A DNA stretch of 64,000 nt from Flammeovirgaceae bacterium UBA2338 (GTDB lineage: Bacteria > Bacteroidota > Bacteroidia > Cytophagales > Cyclobacteriaceae): assembly GCA_002344795.1 (NCBI GenBank), contig DDUM01000050.1:24587-88586 (forward strand), read 5' to 3'. Positions 1 through 8,652 of the stretch are shown here, piece after piece. The number at the start of each line of letters is the position of its first letter. Positions within the stretch are counted from its first letter, which is position 1. A program made the translations under genes and the position numbers. The notes below the pieces were generated by a model. That model worked only from the letters and a program-made list of their open reading frames with translations. It did not search any database and was not told where the DNA came from.

Positions 1-1002
1 CATCAGGTAAGCTTTCCCTTCCGCATGCATTCTGGCTGTTCGTCCATTGCGGTGGATGAATGCTTCTTCTTTAGGGGGAAGTTGATAATGCACAATATGT
101 TTGATTTCGGGAATGTCGAGGCCACGTGAGGCCAGGTCGGTAGCAATCAGCACATTGTGAGCACCACCTCTGAACTTGATCAGGTTTTTTTCTCGGTCTA
201 TTTGTTCCAGTGCACCATGTAGTATGCCATGCTCAAATTGATGCCTGTTAAAAAGAACACTTATCCTGTCTACGGCTTCCCTGTGATTGCAAAACACCAA
301 ACAAGCTTCCTGATTGAAACTGGCCACTAGGCGCATAAGGGCTTCTACCTTGTCGGTACTTTTACAATGCACCACATTCAGCGTCAGCTTGGATTCCAGT
401 TCCTCATGGAGGTAACTAAGTGTTTCTGGATTTTTAAAGGGCAGAAACTCCGGCCAATCGTTGAGCCTCGTAGCTGAAGTAAGAATATGGCTTTGCTTCC
501 CACTCATGGCTTTGAATAGAATTTCTAATTGATCGTGAAATCCCATTTGAAGAGATTTGTCAAACTCATCGAGTACTGCTATTTTGATTGTTCGGGCGTT
601 GAATGATTTTCTAAAAATGTGATCGGCCAGTCTGCCGGGTGTACCTATAATAACAGCTGGAGCCTCACTTAGACTGTTTTGCTCCACTTTCATGGAATGA
701 CCTCCATAACAACAACTTACTTTATAGGCCGTTTTCATGCTCCGAAACACTTGTTCAATCTGCAATGACAATTCTCTGGAAGGCGCCACAATCAAGGCTT
801 GCACGCCTGTATCTTCAGGCCTGAGTTGTTGGAGCAAGGGAATTAGAAAGGCCAACGTCTTTCCCGATCCGGTTGGAGCCAGCAACATCAGATTTTTGAC
901 AGAAGCGGCCTTTTCAATAGCCGCTTCCTGCATTTTGTTAAGTGCTGCTATTGATAGATTTTCTAAATAGGTTGAAATATCAGCCTTGAGATTGTTCTGC
1001 AT
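1..1002 (-). CDS. DEAD-box ATP-dependent RNA helicase (partial, C-terminus beyond window)
   Basis: This is the N-terminal 334 codons of an RNA helicase that unwinds RNA using ATP, in ribosome assembly or mRNA turnover. Translation from the ATG at 1002 shows the helicase motifs in order: an N-terminal region like the Q motif, Walker A APTGSGKT, PSREL (Ia), GG, TPGR (Ib), motif II as DEFD instead of DEAD, SAT (III), the second RecA domain with ATDLASRGLD (V) and HRNGRTAR (VI). The reading frame is open to the window edge, so the C-terminal tail that would identify the subfamily is missing. No other gene overlaps it. The family is certain; the specific role is not. Confidence 0.93.
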   Translation of the reverse strand, partial: MQNNLKADISTYLENLSIAALNKMQEAAIEKAASVKNLMLLAPTGSGKTLAFLIPLLQQLRPEDTGVQALIVAPSRELSLQIEQVFRSMKTAYKVSCCYGGHSMKVEQNSLSEAPAVIIGTPGRLADHIFRKSFNARTIKIAVLDEFDKSLQMGFHDQLEILFKAMSGKQSHILTSATRLNDWPEFLPFKNPETLSYLHEELESKLTLNVVHCKSTDKVEALMRLVASFNQEACLVFCNHREAVDRISVLFNRHQFEHGILHGALEQIDREKNLIKFRGGAHNVLIATDLASRGLDIPEIKHIVHYQLPPKEEAFIHRNGRTARMHAEGKAYLM

Positions 1003-1149
1003 CCTGCAAAGGTAAGCTTCGAAACTATCAGCTTTGGGTCTTTACGTATTTACTTTTGCATTTACTTAGGCGTAGATATTGTCTCACCTCAAGTCTGCAT
1101 TATGACTGCATGGCGCAACACAAACTATTCCATGTACAACAATTGTAAA

Positions 1150-2622
1150 TTAATAATAAGTAAGCCTTCTCACTTTGGCGATGTGTTTGGCCAGCCTGAT
1201 CACCTGGCGGGTGTATCCGTACTCATTATCATACCACACGTAGAGTACTACGTTTTTCTTGTCAGGATGGATAATGGTGGCCACACTGTCATAAACAGAG
1301 CAACAGGAGTTTCCAATAATGTCGTTGGACACCAATTCCTGATTAATTGAATAATAAATCTGACTTACCAATTTGCCATTTAGGGCGGCATCCTTGATGT
1401 AACCGTTGACCTCGTTAAGGCTTGTTTCTTTACTTACAGTCAGGTTCATTATAGCAAGTGATCCATTAGGGGTTGGTACACGTACCGCATTAGCTGTCAG
1501 TTTCTCCTTTAGGTCAGGAATTACCTTGGTTACCGCTTTCCCAGCACCTGTTTCGGTAATTACCATATTAATGGCAGCCGAACGCCCTCTTCTGTGATGC
1601 TTGTGCATATTGTCCAGCAAGTTCTGGTCGTTGGTATAAGCGTGTACGGTTTCTATGTGTCCTTTTTCAATACCCAACTTGTCATGGATTACCTTAAGTA
1701 CCGGAACGATGGCGTTGGTAGTACACGAGGCAGCCGAAAAAAGGCTTTCCTTTTCTAAATCCAGATCCGAGTGATTCACACCATATACGATGTTAGGAAA
1801 GTCTTTACCAGGAGCGGTGAGAAGTGCTTTGCTTACTCCTTTTGCTTTAATATGTTTTCCAAGGGATTCCCTGTCGCGAAAAGCTCCAGTATTGTCAATG
1901 AGTAGAGCATTGGAAATACCGTAAGCTTCATAATCGATTTTTTCCGGACTGTCAGATTCAATCATGTGTACGATCTGCCCGTTGATGTGAAGCGTTTTAT
2001 TTTCTGTGTCTTCTACAATTACCCCTTTGAATGGGCCATGCACAGAATCCGTTCTTAACAATGCTGCCCTTTTAATAATGTTTTCCGGTGTGTTACCACG
2101 TGAAACGATTGCCCTCAAACGCAATTGTTGACCCATGCCTGCATTTTGAACTAGCTCACGTGCAGCCAAACGACCTATTCGGCCAAAACCAAACAAAATA
2201 ACATCCCTCGGAACCAGTGGTTTATCGTGGCCATTTTTAAAATTTTCTAGCTTTATATTGATAAAATCGGACTTGCTGGCAAAGTTCTCTTTTTCCTCTT
2301 GCCATTCGTAAGCCAATCTGCCGATGTCTATTCTGGAGGGGATATAATTACCTTCAACTATGAGCTTAGCCAACTCCGCAGAGTCAAAAATATTAATGGG
2401 TTTATTAACTACATCTTTTGCGTATTTGTGCAGGCTTAATATACCTGAAACGTTTTGATCAATGAGCCTGTTTTTAAACAGCATTAATTCGATACTTCTG
2501 TTGTAAAACAGCGCCCCGATTGAGTTGATCAGGTCAATGGCAGCCATTTCACGGCTTACCCATTTGTTGAGTTCTTGTTCGTATTGAGTGGTCGCTCCGT
2601 TGTCTTCAATCTGAGTTTTCAT
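1150..2622 (-). CDS. gap: Glyceraldehyde-3-phosphate dehydrogenase, N-terminally extended form (490 aa)
   Basis: The enzyme oxidises glyceraldehyde-3-phosphate to 1,3-bisphosphoglycerate with NAD(P) in glycolysis or gluconeogenesis, in the cytosol. The Rossmann motif GFGRIGR lies at about residues 145-151, the catalytic Cys300 is in SAASCTTN, and the general-base His327 is in TVHAYTND. The C-terminal WYDNEYGY motif is intact. Classical GAPDH is about 335 aa; this protein has about 135 extra N-terminal residues that are mostly helical and contain no motif I recognise. Extended GAPDHs of about 480 aa are known in several bacteria. The standard SNASCTTN motif reads SAASCTTN here. The gene stands alone, with more than 140 bp on each side. 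Confidence 0.93.
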   Translation of the reverse strand: MKTQIEDNGATTQYEQELNKWVSREMAAIDLINSIGALFYNRSIELMLFKNRLIDQNVSGILSLHKYAKDVVNKPINIFDSAELAKLIVEGNYIPSRIDIGRLAYEWQEEKENFASKSDFINIKLENFKNGHDKPLVPRDVILFGFGRIGRLAARELVQNAGMGQQLRLRAIVSRGNTPENIIKRAALLRTDSVHGPFKGVIVEDTENKTLHINGQIVHMIESDSPEKIDYEAYGISNALLIDNTGAFRDRESLGKHIKAKGVSKALLTAPGKDFPNIVYGVNHSDLDLEKESLFSAASCTTNAIVPVLKVIHDKLGIEKGHIETVHAYTNDQNLLDNMHKHHRRGRSAAINMVITETGAGKAVTKVIPDLKEKLTANAVRVPTPNGSLAIMNLTVSKETSLNEVNGYIKDAALNGKLVSQIYYSINQELVSNDIIGNSCCSVYDSVATIIHPDKKNVVLYVWYDNEYGYTRQVIRLAKHIAKVRRLTYY

Positions 2623-3045
2623 TGTATCTATATTAATACCGCAAATATGCTAAATTCAAACTGAGTTCCCCATGACAATACTCAGTAGAAATGATGATTT
2701 AGGGCAGTTTAAATTTTTAATGAGTTAAAAAGTATATCCATCAGAATGGGATGCCATTAATGTGCTCAATGTAACCGCAAATTTGCCTATTTATTATGAT
2801 ACAGTATTACCAATTTTATGCCAGAGCCGGGCAAGTCTCTAGTTGAATGAGCTTTCCAAACCAGGGATACTGAAACCGGATTTAACCTAATCGGCAATCT
2901 CATTAAATACAGTACGGCATCATTTATGTACTGTTACTTTGAATTCTATGTTTTAATCTTAAAAATCCACTTTATTATACCCTGGTCACTTTTTATGTCC
3001 ATGAAATTTTCCAAAATTTGACCCAATATAAAACCCCCTACAACC
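2623..3045. other. Intergenic region, 423 bp, divergent between gap and the exported-protein gene
   Basis: This stretch separates the start of gap (minus) from the start of the exported-protein gene (plus), so it should carry promoters for both. No open frame of substance, RNA gene or strong hairpin is seen. A TATGTTTT element at 2947-2954 is a one-mismatch relative of the Bacteroidota -7 box, but no TTG sits at the right distance, so I do not call a promoter. Confidence 0.6.
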
Positions 3046-3558
3046 ATGAAAAAACTACTAATTTTTATGCTAGCAGCCAGTATTCTGAGCATTTCAACAT
3101 TTGCACAGGATAAGGCACCCACCCGTCCTGCGGACATTGGTGAAAGCGAGTTTGATGACTTTAAAAACAGTTCCTTCAACGTGTTAGAAGAATCCACCAA
3201 ATTGGAGGCAAACCTGAAACACATTGATAAGGAGATCAAAGAATATTCAGGAGTATTGTCTACCGTGGGCACGGATAAGATCAAGGGGCATTATAAAGCT
3301 CTTACTGGTGTGAAAGGCGAGGTGGAAACAATCAACTCCAACATTGCTGAGCTGGATGATAAGGGGAAAGATATGGTGGCCAACGCCAGTAAAGTAACTC
3401 CTAAAATGAAATCCATCAAAGCCACATCCAATACCAAGAAAGCAGTAGAAGGATTGGAGGCTTCCAAAAACAATATGAAGTCCATTACTCAAATGCTTCA
3501 GGAAGATATGAAGCTGTTGGGTGATGAATTAAAATCGCGTGGTGAGCCGATAGAATAA
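3046..3558 (+). CDS. Small exported alpha-helical protein of unknown function
   Basis: I do not recognise the family of this 170-aa protein. A Sec signal peptide is clear (MKKLLIFMLAASILSISTFA, cleavage just before Gln-Asp). The mature part of about 149 residues is rich in Lys, Glu, Asp and Ser, has no Cys, and reads as long amphipathic helices or a coiled coil. It lies 49 bp upstream of a secreted TPR-CHAT protein on the same strand, so co-transcription is likely. A partner or substrate of that caspase-fold protein is conceivable, but only by position. Confidence 0.8.
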   Translation: MKKLLIFMLAASILSISTFAQDKAPTRPADIGESEFDDFKNSSFNVLEESTKLEANLKHIDKEIKEYSGVLSTVGTDKIKGHYKALTGVKGEVETINSNIAELDDKGKDMVANASKVTPKMKSIKATSNTKKAVEGLEASKNNMKSITQMLQEDMKLLGDELKSRGEPIE

Positions 3559-3607
3559 GGTTATGCTTGTTTAATTTCTTTAATTGCTTCACTAAATTAT
3601 AGTATTT

Positions 3608-6421
3608 GTGATTACCCGCATTTGCACCTTTCTTCTCTTGTTTTTCATCACCTGTTCTTATGGCCAAGATGATTTACTGGGGATGTTTGGAAAGAAGCTC
3701 ACCAAAAAATTAACCGAGAAGGGAAGTGAGCAAGTAGCCAGTCTTGATTCTGTTGATTTTCAATTTGCAATCTCCCTCAATCAAAGTGCAGGTTTTTTTG
3801 ATGTAGAACAAAAAGGGGAAACAGGCGCATCACTACTCTACCAATTAAAAGAAGAGTCGGACAAGACCAAGCTGGAGTTAGCAAGAGAAAATCTGAAAAC
3901 AGGAATCGGTTTGTTTGAATTCAACCGCTATAAGATGGCCGAGTTGTATGTGTTGGAAACAAAAGCAATGCTGGAACAAGATGGGCTGACCGATGAGTTG
4001 GTGTACTTGCGTACTATTTCTAACCTTGGCCTGATCTACCTGGTGCAGGGAAAAGTATTAGCAGCAGAGTCGCTTATAGTTGAGTCACTTGCCGAAAGTG
4101 AGAAAGCTTTAGGTAAGAGCAGTGCTGCCTATGTAGCCAACCTTAACAACTACGCAAAACTTCACCAGTCACTGGGTAAATACAACGAAGCAGAAAAGGA
4201 ATTTAATGAAGCACTCCAGTTGTGTGAATCATTTTTTGGTGATGGCATGCAAAAGGCCATCATCTTAAATAACAAAGCCATGCTGTTGCACGTGATGGGC
4301 CGCTATGAAGAAGCGTTTGATCAAATGCACCTGGCCATGAAGTCATCTGAGGTTGCCCCTAAGAAGTTTCTGAGGTCAGGTGAAAATTCATTTGACAACA
4401 GAAAGTTCAGGGCCAACCTGGCTACCATGTACCAATTGTCTGGCCGCTTCGAAGAGGCGGAGCAAAACTTCCTGACCATTAAGAAGGTATTTGAAAACAG
4501 AGGCCAATCCAAAAATATAGAATATGCAGGGCTGCTCAACCAGTTGGGTATCCTTTATATTCAAATGGGGAAGCATGAATTGGTACGTGATTTATTGGTT
4601 CAGTCCGGAGAGACGTATAGAAAAAGATTTGGTGATCAGAATGTGTATTTCGCTAAGGTGCTGAATGACCTGGGTAATTTCTATCGGGAAACCGGCAAAT
4701 ATGAAGATGCAGAAAAGCAATTGACCCGTGCCTATGAAGTAAGGAAAAATATATTGGAGCCGTTGCACCCGGATTACATTCGCACGCAGGAAGACCTTGC
4801 TATTCTTTATTGGAAAACCAACCGGGGGGAAGAAGCTTATCGTCTCTACAAGGAGGTGATGGATAAAACCGTTGATTTTACCAATCGTTATTTTCCACCC
4901 ATGAGTGAGGCAGAAAAGACTAAGTTTTGGGATATCACGGCTCCTCGCTTTCAGCGGTTCTACAATTTCTCATTAGAAAATAAGGGTTCCATAAAAGCAT
5001 TAGAGACTGATTTTTATAATTATCACATCGCTACCAAAGCATTGCTGATCAACAGCACTAACAAGGTAAAGCACGCTATTTTGAATAGCAGTGATGAGGT
5101 ATTGAAACAGGATTACATCAATTGGTTGGATCAGAAAGAACAATTGGCGCAGATGTATGGATTCTCTAAAGAGAAACTGAAAGAGCAGAACATTAATCTT
5201 GAGGAATTGGAACGTCAGGTAAATGCCATGGAGAGATCGTTGTCTGAGAAATCTTCACTGTTTACGGCTGGATATGCCTCCAGGCAAACCGATTATTCGG
5301 AGTTGATCAATCTCTTAGGTGCCAATGAAGCCATTGTGGATATTGTCCGTGTGAGGTTGTTTGATCAGAACTTTAAAGATGAAGTAAAGTATGTGGCCTT
5401 TGTCTTAAAAAAGGAAAGTGGTATTCAGGTCATTGAGCTGGATAATGGTAGCCAGTTGGAAACGCGCTATGGGAAATATTATAGGACCGCCATTCAACAG
5501 CGTTTGCCAGACGAATATTCTTACAATCAATTCTGGAGTCGTATTGATCCTGCTGTAGCCGGTAAGAAGGTGCTCTACGTTTCTCCGGATGGAGTGTACA
5601 ACCAATTGAACCTAAATACACTTATAAATGATAAGGGAGAATACAATGTCAGCAAATATGACATAGCTATTTTGGGAAATGCGAAAGACTTAATAGATAT
5701 AAAAGCCCGCAAGCCTAAAACTGGTTCCAAAAATGCGTTTCTTCTCGGATTTCCTGATTATGCTACAGATGCAGTATCACCCTTGCCTGGTACTAAAGTG
5801 GAACTGGACAATATTTCTAAAATACTTAAGGCAGCTAATTATAATGTAACACAGCGGATGCAGAAAGAAGCAACTGAGAAAAGCATCAAGTCCATCAAAG
5901 CTCCGATGATCGTTCATATTGCCACACACGGGTATTTTCTTCAGGACACCAAAGGATCGCATGGATCTGTTTATGGCGTTAATGCAGAGAATGCATCCAA
6001 CAATCCGTTGTTGCGCAGTGGATTAATTTTGGCAGATGCAAAAGGAGCCATTAATAATAACCCTTCTGATATTTCCGGTAGCGAAAATGGAATACTCACT
6101 GCCTATGAAGCCATGAATCTTGACCTGGAAGGAACTGATTTGGTGATCATGAGTGCTTGTGAAACGGGGTTGGGTGATGTAAAATCAGGAGAGGGCGTTT
6201 ATGGATTGCAGCGATCGTTTCTTGTGGCCGGTGCCGATGCATTGATCATGAGTTTATGGAAAGTAGATGATGAAGCCACTCAGTTATTGATGTCGAATTT
6301 TTATTCCAATTGGATTAAAGGAGGAAACAAGCAGAAAGCCTTCAAGCAGGCACAGGTGCAACTGATGACGAAATACAAAGAGCCCTACTACTGGGGTGCT
6401 TTCGTCATGATTGGGTTATAG
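3608..6421 (+). CDS. Exported TPR-CHAT domain protein (caspase-fold peptidase family)
   Basis: The 937-aa protein starts at a GTG and begins with a signal peptide (ICTFLLLFFITCSYG), so it should be exported. Residues of roughly 95-420 form tetratricopeptide repeats (several copies of the GKYEEAE type). The C-terminal 280 residues form a CHAT domain, the caspase-like fold in which a His/Cys dyad cleaves peptides. The dyad is present as His774 in IATHGYF and Cys851 in MSACETG. The following GVYGLQRSFLVAGA and SLWKVDD motifs are also typical. It lies downstream of a small exported protein and has a full paralogue at 59078-61711. Its 3' end overlaps the convergent gene by 17 bp. The target is unknown. 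Confidence 0.88.
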   Translation: MITRICTFLLLFFITCSYGQDDLLGMFGKKLTKKLTEKGSEQVASLDSVDFQFAISLNQSAGFFDVEQKGETGASLLYQLKEESDKTKLELARENLKTGIGLFEFNRYKMAELYVLETKAMLEQDGLTDELVYLRTISNLGLIYLVQGKVLAAESLIVESLAESEKALGKSSAAYVANLNNYAKLHQSLGKYNEAEKEFNEALQLCESFFGDGMQKAIILNNKAMLLHVMGRYEEAFDQMHLAMKSSEVAPKKFLRSGENSFDNRKFRANLATMYQLSGRFEEAEQNFLTIKKVFENRGQSKNIEYAGLLNQLGILYIQMGKHELVRDLLVQSGETYRKRFGDQNVYFAKVLNDLGNFYRETGKYEDAEKQLTRAYEVRKNILEPLHPDYIRTQEDLAILYWKTNRGEEAYRLYKEVMDKTVDFTNRYFPPMSEAEKTKFWDITAPRFQRFYNFSLENKGSIKALETDFYNYHIATKALLINSTNKVKHAILNSSDEVLKQDYINWLDQKEQLAQMYGFSKEKLKEQNINLEELERQVNAMERSLSEKSSLFTAGYASRQTDYSELINLLGANEAIVDIVRVRLFDQNFKDEVKYVAFVLKKESGIQVIELDNGSQLETRYGKYYRTAIQQRLPDEYSYNQFWSRIDPAVAGKKVLYVSPDGVYNQLNLNTLINDKGEYNVSKYDIAILGNAKDLIDIKARKPKTGSKNAFLLGFPDYATDAVSPLPGTKVELDNISKILKAANYNVTQRMQKEATEKSIKSIKAPMIVHIATHGYFLQDTKGSHGSVYGVNAENASNNPLLRSGLILADAKGAINNNPSDISGSENGILTAYEAMNLDLEGTDLVIMSACETGLGDVKSGEGVYGLQRSFLVAGADALIMSLWKVDDEATQLLMSNFYSNWIKGGNKQKAFKQAQVQLMTKYKEPYYWGAFVMIGL

Positions 6422-7079
6422 TCTCTTCACCCAGTCTAAGTGCTCCTTTATAGAAAATTTGGGCAGCTACGGCCATGATCACATGACTCAGGTCGATGTG
6501 GTTAAACCAAATGCTGAGGGATAGTTCATTCATAAAAATCAGTGCAGCAATACTGGCGATGCCCACGCCAACTATGATAGTGCCACTCCCTTGGTCACGG
6601 GTTTTTAAGTAAGTAAACCCATGAAAGGTCAGCACTATTGCTAGCAAACCATACCCGGAGTGAAATTCTACCCATTGAAAGTTGAGGGTATAGATTGTAA
6701 TGGTCATAACAATGACCAGCTCTATTATATTAAGGATAAGGAATGCTTTGCCAACCTTTGGGTTGATCAATGGCCTGGCGTGCTCAATGGATGATCGTTC
6801 AATGAGTGCAATAGAAAACATGCTGATGATCCAACCAGGGAGTTTCCAGGCAAATGAAAAGGCGTATAAAAATCCGTGGCCAATTACACCACCGAAAAGA
6901 GTAGCCAGCCCCATCAGTAGAAAATACCAACGAAAGTAGAGTTGGGTTTTACCGGAAAGCTTCTTCTTCGTAAGCCGATAATAGGCGATCAAACAAACAG
7001 CAGAGACAATGAGATCGGTGAACATGTTCACCGGTTCATCTATTCGTATACCCAATACTTCAATGGAAGGTTGTGACAC
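6405..7079 (-). CDS. Multi-pass membrane protein, DUF6962-like
   Basis: The 224-aa protein has about seven hydrophobic segments with short loops and no obvious catalytic motif. It resembles the small bacterial membrane family I associate with DUF6962, but this is from memory of the pattern and not certain. The frame starts at GTG 7079; an internal ATG at 7025 would drop only the first 18 residues. I keep the GTG because the segment before the first helix (about residues 1-18) looks like the family's usual N-terminus. Its 3' end overlaps the TPR-CHAT gene (convergent) by 17 bp. A strong hairpin sits 6 bp upstream of the GTG. Confidence 0.72.
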   Translation of the reverse strand: MSQPSIEVLGIRIDEPVNMFTDLIVSAVCLIAYYRLTKKKLSGKTQLYFRWYFLLMGLATLFGGVIGHGFLYAFSFAWKLPGWIISMFSIALIERSSIEHARPLINPKVGKAFLILNIIELVIVMTITIYTLNFQWVEFHSGYGLLAIVLTFHGFTYLKTRDQGSGTIIVGVGIASIAALIFMNELSLSIWFNHIDLSHVIMAVAAQIFYKGALRLGEETITQS

Positions 7080-7085
7080 GCCTGA

Positions 7086-7115
7086 TAGTTACTTTTTGTT
7101 TTTCAAAAGTAACTA
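7086..7115 (-). terminator. 11-bp perfect hairpin between the broken GNAT gene and the membrane-protein gene
   Basis: TAGTTACTTTT (7086-7096) pairs perfectly with AAAAGTAACTA (7105-7115) around an 8-nt loop. On the minus strand it lies 47 bp after the end of the GNAT pseudogene, fitting a terminator, and only 6 bp before the GTG of the next gene, where it could also hide the ribosome-binding region. There is no clear U-tract after it on the minus strand. Confidence 0.5.
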
Positions 7116-7162
7116 ATATTGGAAGACCCGTAAATCGATTCAATAATTAGTTGTGTGTAGTC

Positions 7163-7690
7163 TTATTCACTGGGTATTTTATATTCTAATAGTGCTACTT
7201 TAAGATTCCTGTTTTGCGCGGCCAGTTCTTCACTGTCTGGTGTGATGCACTCATCTACAAAATAAAACCCAAAGCTTTTATAATAATTGATCATTATAGG
7301 ATTGTCAGCCCAGGTATCCATACGAATAAATGAAATTTTATTAAGCCTGCCATGAAAAATGCTCTATGCAAGTACCATGGCGAATAGTTTATTTCCTTTA
7401 TAGGCTGGGTTCACTACGATACGATGCAGGTAAAGTGCATTGCCATTTTCACGTTCTCCCCAAATGAGCGGGTCGCTATAACATACGCTAAACAGCATAG
7501 CAATATCTTTTCCCATCGTGATCTTGTATTGATTACCTTCCTCAATGTCTTTGATCAGGGCGTTTTTATCATATCCTTTCCACACCGGGTATGTATTCTT
7601 CCGCTGGTAGGCGATTGCACTCTCGAAAAGCCCATAGATGGTATCTAAATCATCCTGCGTAGTATTAATGACTTTTGTCCTTTTACTCAT
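7163..7690 (-). pseudogene. GNAT-family N-acetyltransferase, inactivated by a nonsense codon and a frameshift
   Basis: The first 108 codons encode the N-terminal half of a GNAT acetyltransferase (acetyl-CoA dependent), ending in RIVVNPAYKGNKLF, the usual acetyl-CoA-binding strand and loop. An in-frame TAG at 7364-7366 (probably once TGG) stops it. Reading on past the stop gives SIFHGRLNKI, then the frame must shift by one base near 7332-7342 to continue as FIRMDTWADNPIMINYYKSF and a normal GNAT C-terminus ending at TAA 7163-7165. The reconstructed protein is about 175 aa, a normal family length. Two independent lesions argue for true decay, although sequencing error cannot be excluded. Confidence 0.82.
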
Positions 7691-7755
7691 CGCTAATTAA
7701 TCGGATGTCCAGTGCTTTTACCGGACATCTAAACTACGCTAAAAAAATATGTTTG

Positions 7756-8457
7756 TTACCCTAGCTTGAATACAATTGGAATGATAATTTTTGTTCGTAC
7801 GTTACGGCCACGTTGGCGTCCGGGATTCCATTTAGGAGATTGTTTGACTACGCGCACAGCCTCCTCATCGCACCCGCCACCAATTCCTTTTACTACCTGT
7901 ACCTCATCCAATGAACCATCCTTACCAACGATAGCCTGCACATATACTCTTCCTTCTATCGCCATTGATCTTGCCTGTCTTGGATAGCGCATATGTTCCC
8001 TTAAGAACTTTAAGAACTCTGCATTGCCTCCAGGAAACTCGGGCTGATCTTCAACAATCACAAAAATTTCATCTGTATCTTCTTTACTGATTGTTTCGAT
8101 CGGTGCAACTTTAATGGCCTCCGAGGTTTCTTTTATCTCTACATCAATCGTTACATCCAGGTCCTGTGCAATTTCTTCTTCATCTGGAACTTCAATTATC
8201 TTGGGTATAATGGCCTTTGGTGGAGGAGGGGGTGCCTGCTCTGTGGGAGGAATATCCAACAACTCATCGTTGAAGTTATCATAGTTCGCTAAGTTCACTG
8301 TGTTGCTATCGCCTTCTGATTTCCACTCAAATGCTATGATTACCATGCCCAGGCTTACGGCCAGGGAAAGTGAAAATAACATTCCACGCAGTTGGTGCAC
8401 ATCGGCCTTCGGGTTTTTCTTTAATTCCATAACAGTGTTCTTTATTATGGATGTCAA
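7756..8457 (-). CDS. TonB-family energy transducer
   Basis: This 233-aa protein would couple inner-membrane proton-motive force to outer-membrane receptors. A single membrane anchor lies at about residues 26-45, followed by a periplasmic linker with a short polyproline run (EQAPPPPPKAIIPKI) and acidic stretches. The C-terminal 95 residues match the TonB C-terminal domain: EFPGGNAEFLKFLREHMRYP, GRVYVQAIVGKDG and the closing IIIPIVFKLG. This architecture is very common in Bacteroidota. No exbB, exbD or receptor gene is nearby, so the partner is unknown. It is transcribed alone, with 195 bp upstream of its start that show no gene. Confidence 0.88.
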   Translation of the reverse strand: MTSIIKNTVMELKKNPKADVHQLRGMLFSLSLAVSLGMVIIAFEWKSEGDSNTVNLANYDNFNDELLDIPPTEQAPPPPPKAIIPKIIEVPDEEEIAQDLDVTIDVEIKETSEAIKVAPIETISKEDTDEIFVIVEDQPEFPGGNAEFLKFLREHMRYPRQARSMAIEGRVYVQAIVGKDGSLDEVQVVKGIGGGCDEEAVRVVKQSPKWNPGRQRGRNVRTKIIIPIVFKLG

Positions 8458-8652
8458 CGGAGAAGTGGAATTAAGGTGACGTAATTTCTTGTTTTTTTTA
8501 TTGAACCGTTAAAAAACAACCTGAATCGTACATGGAGAGTGTGCATTGGACACGTTACGAATTTCACAACAAATGGTTATGAGTTTATTTTTATCAACAA
8601 CCAATAAAAAAATGGAAAAGACTTGTAACCCTATGGAAACTGCTCCGTATAA

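Noticed and set aside
3291..3667. Minus-strand frames opposite the small exported protein.
   Set aside because: They overlap a gene with a clear signal peptide and have no support of their own.
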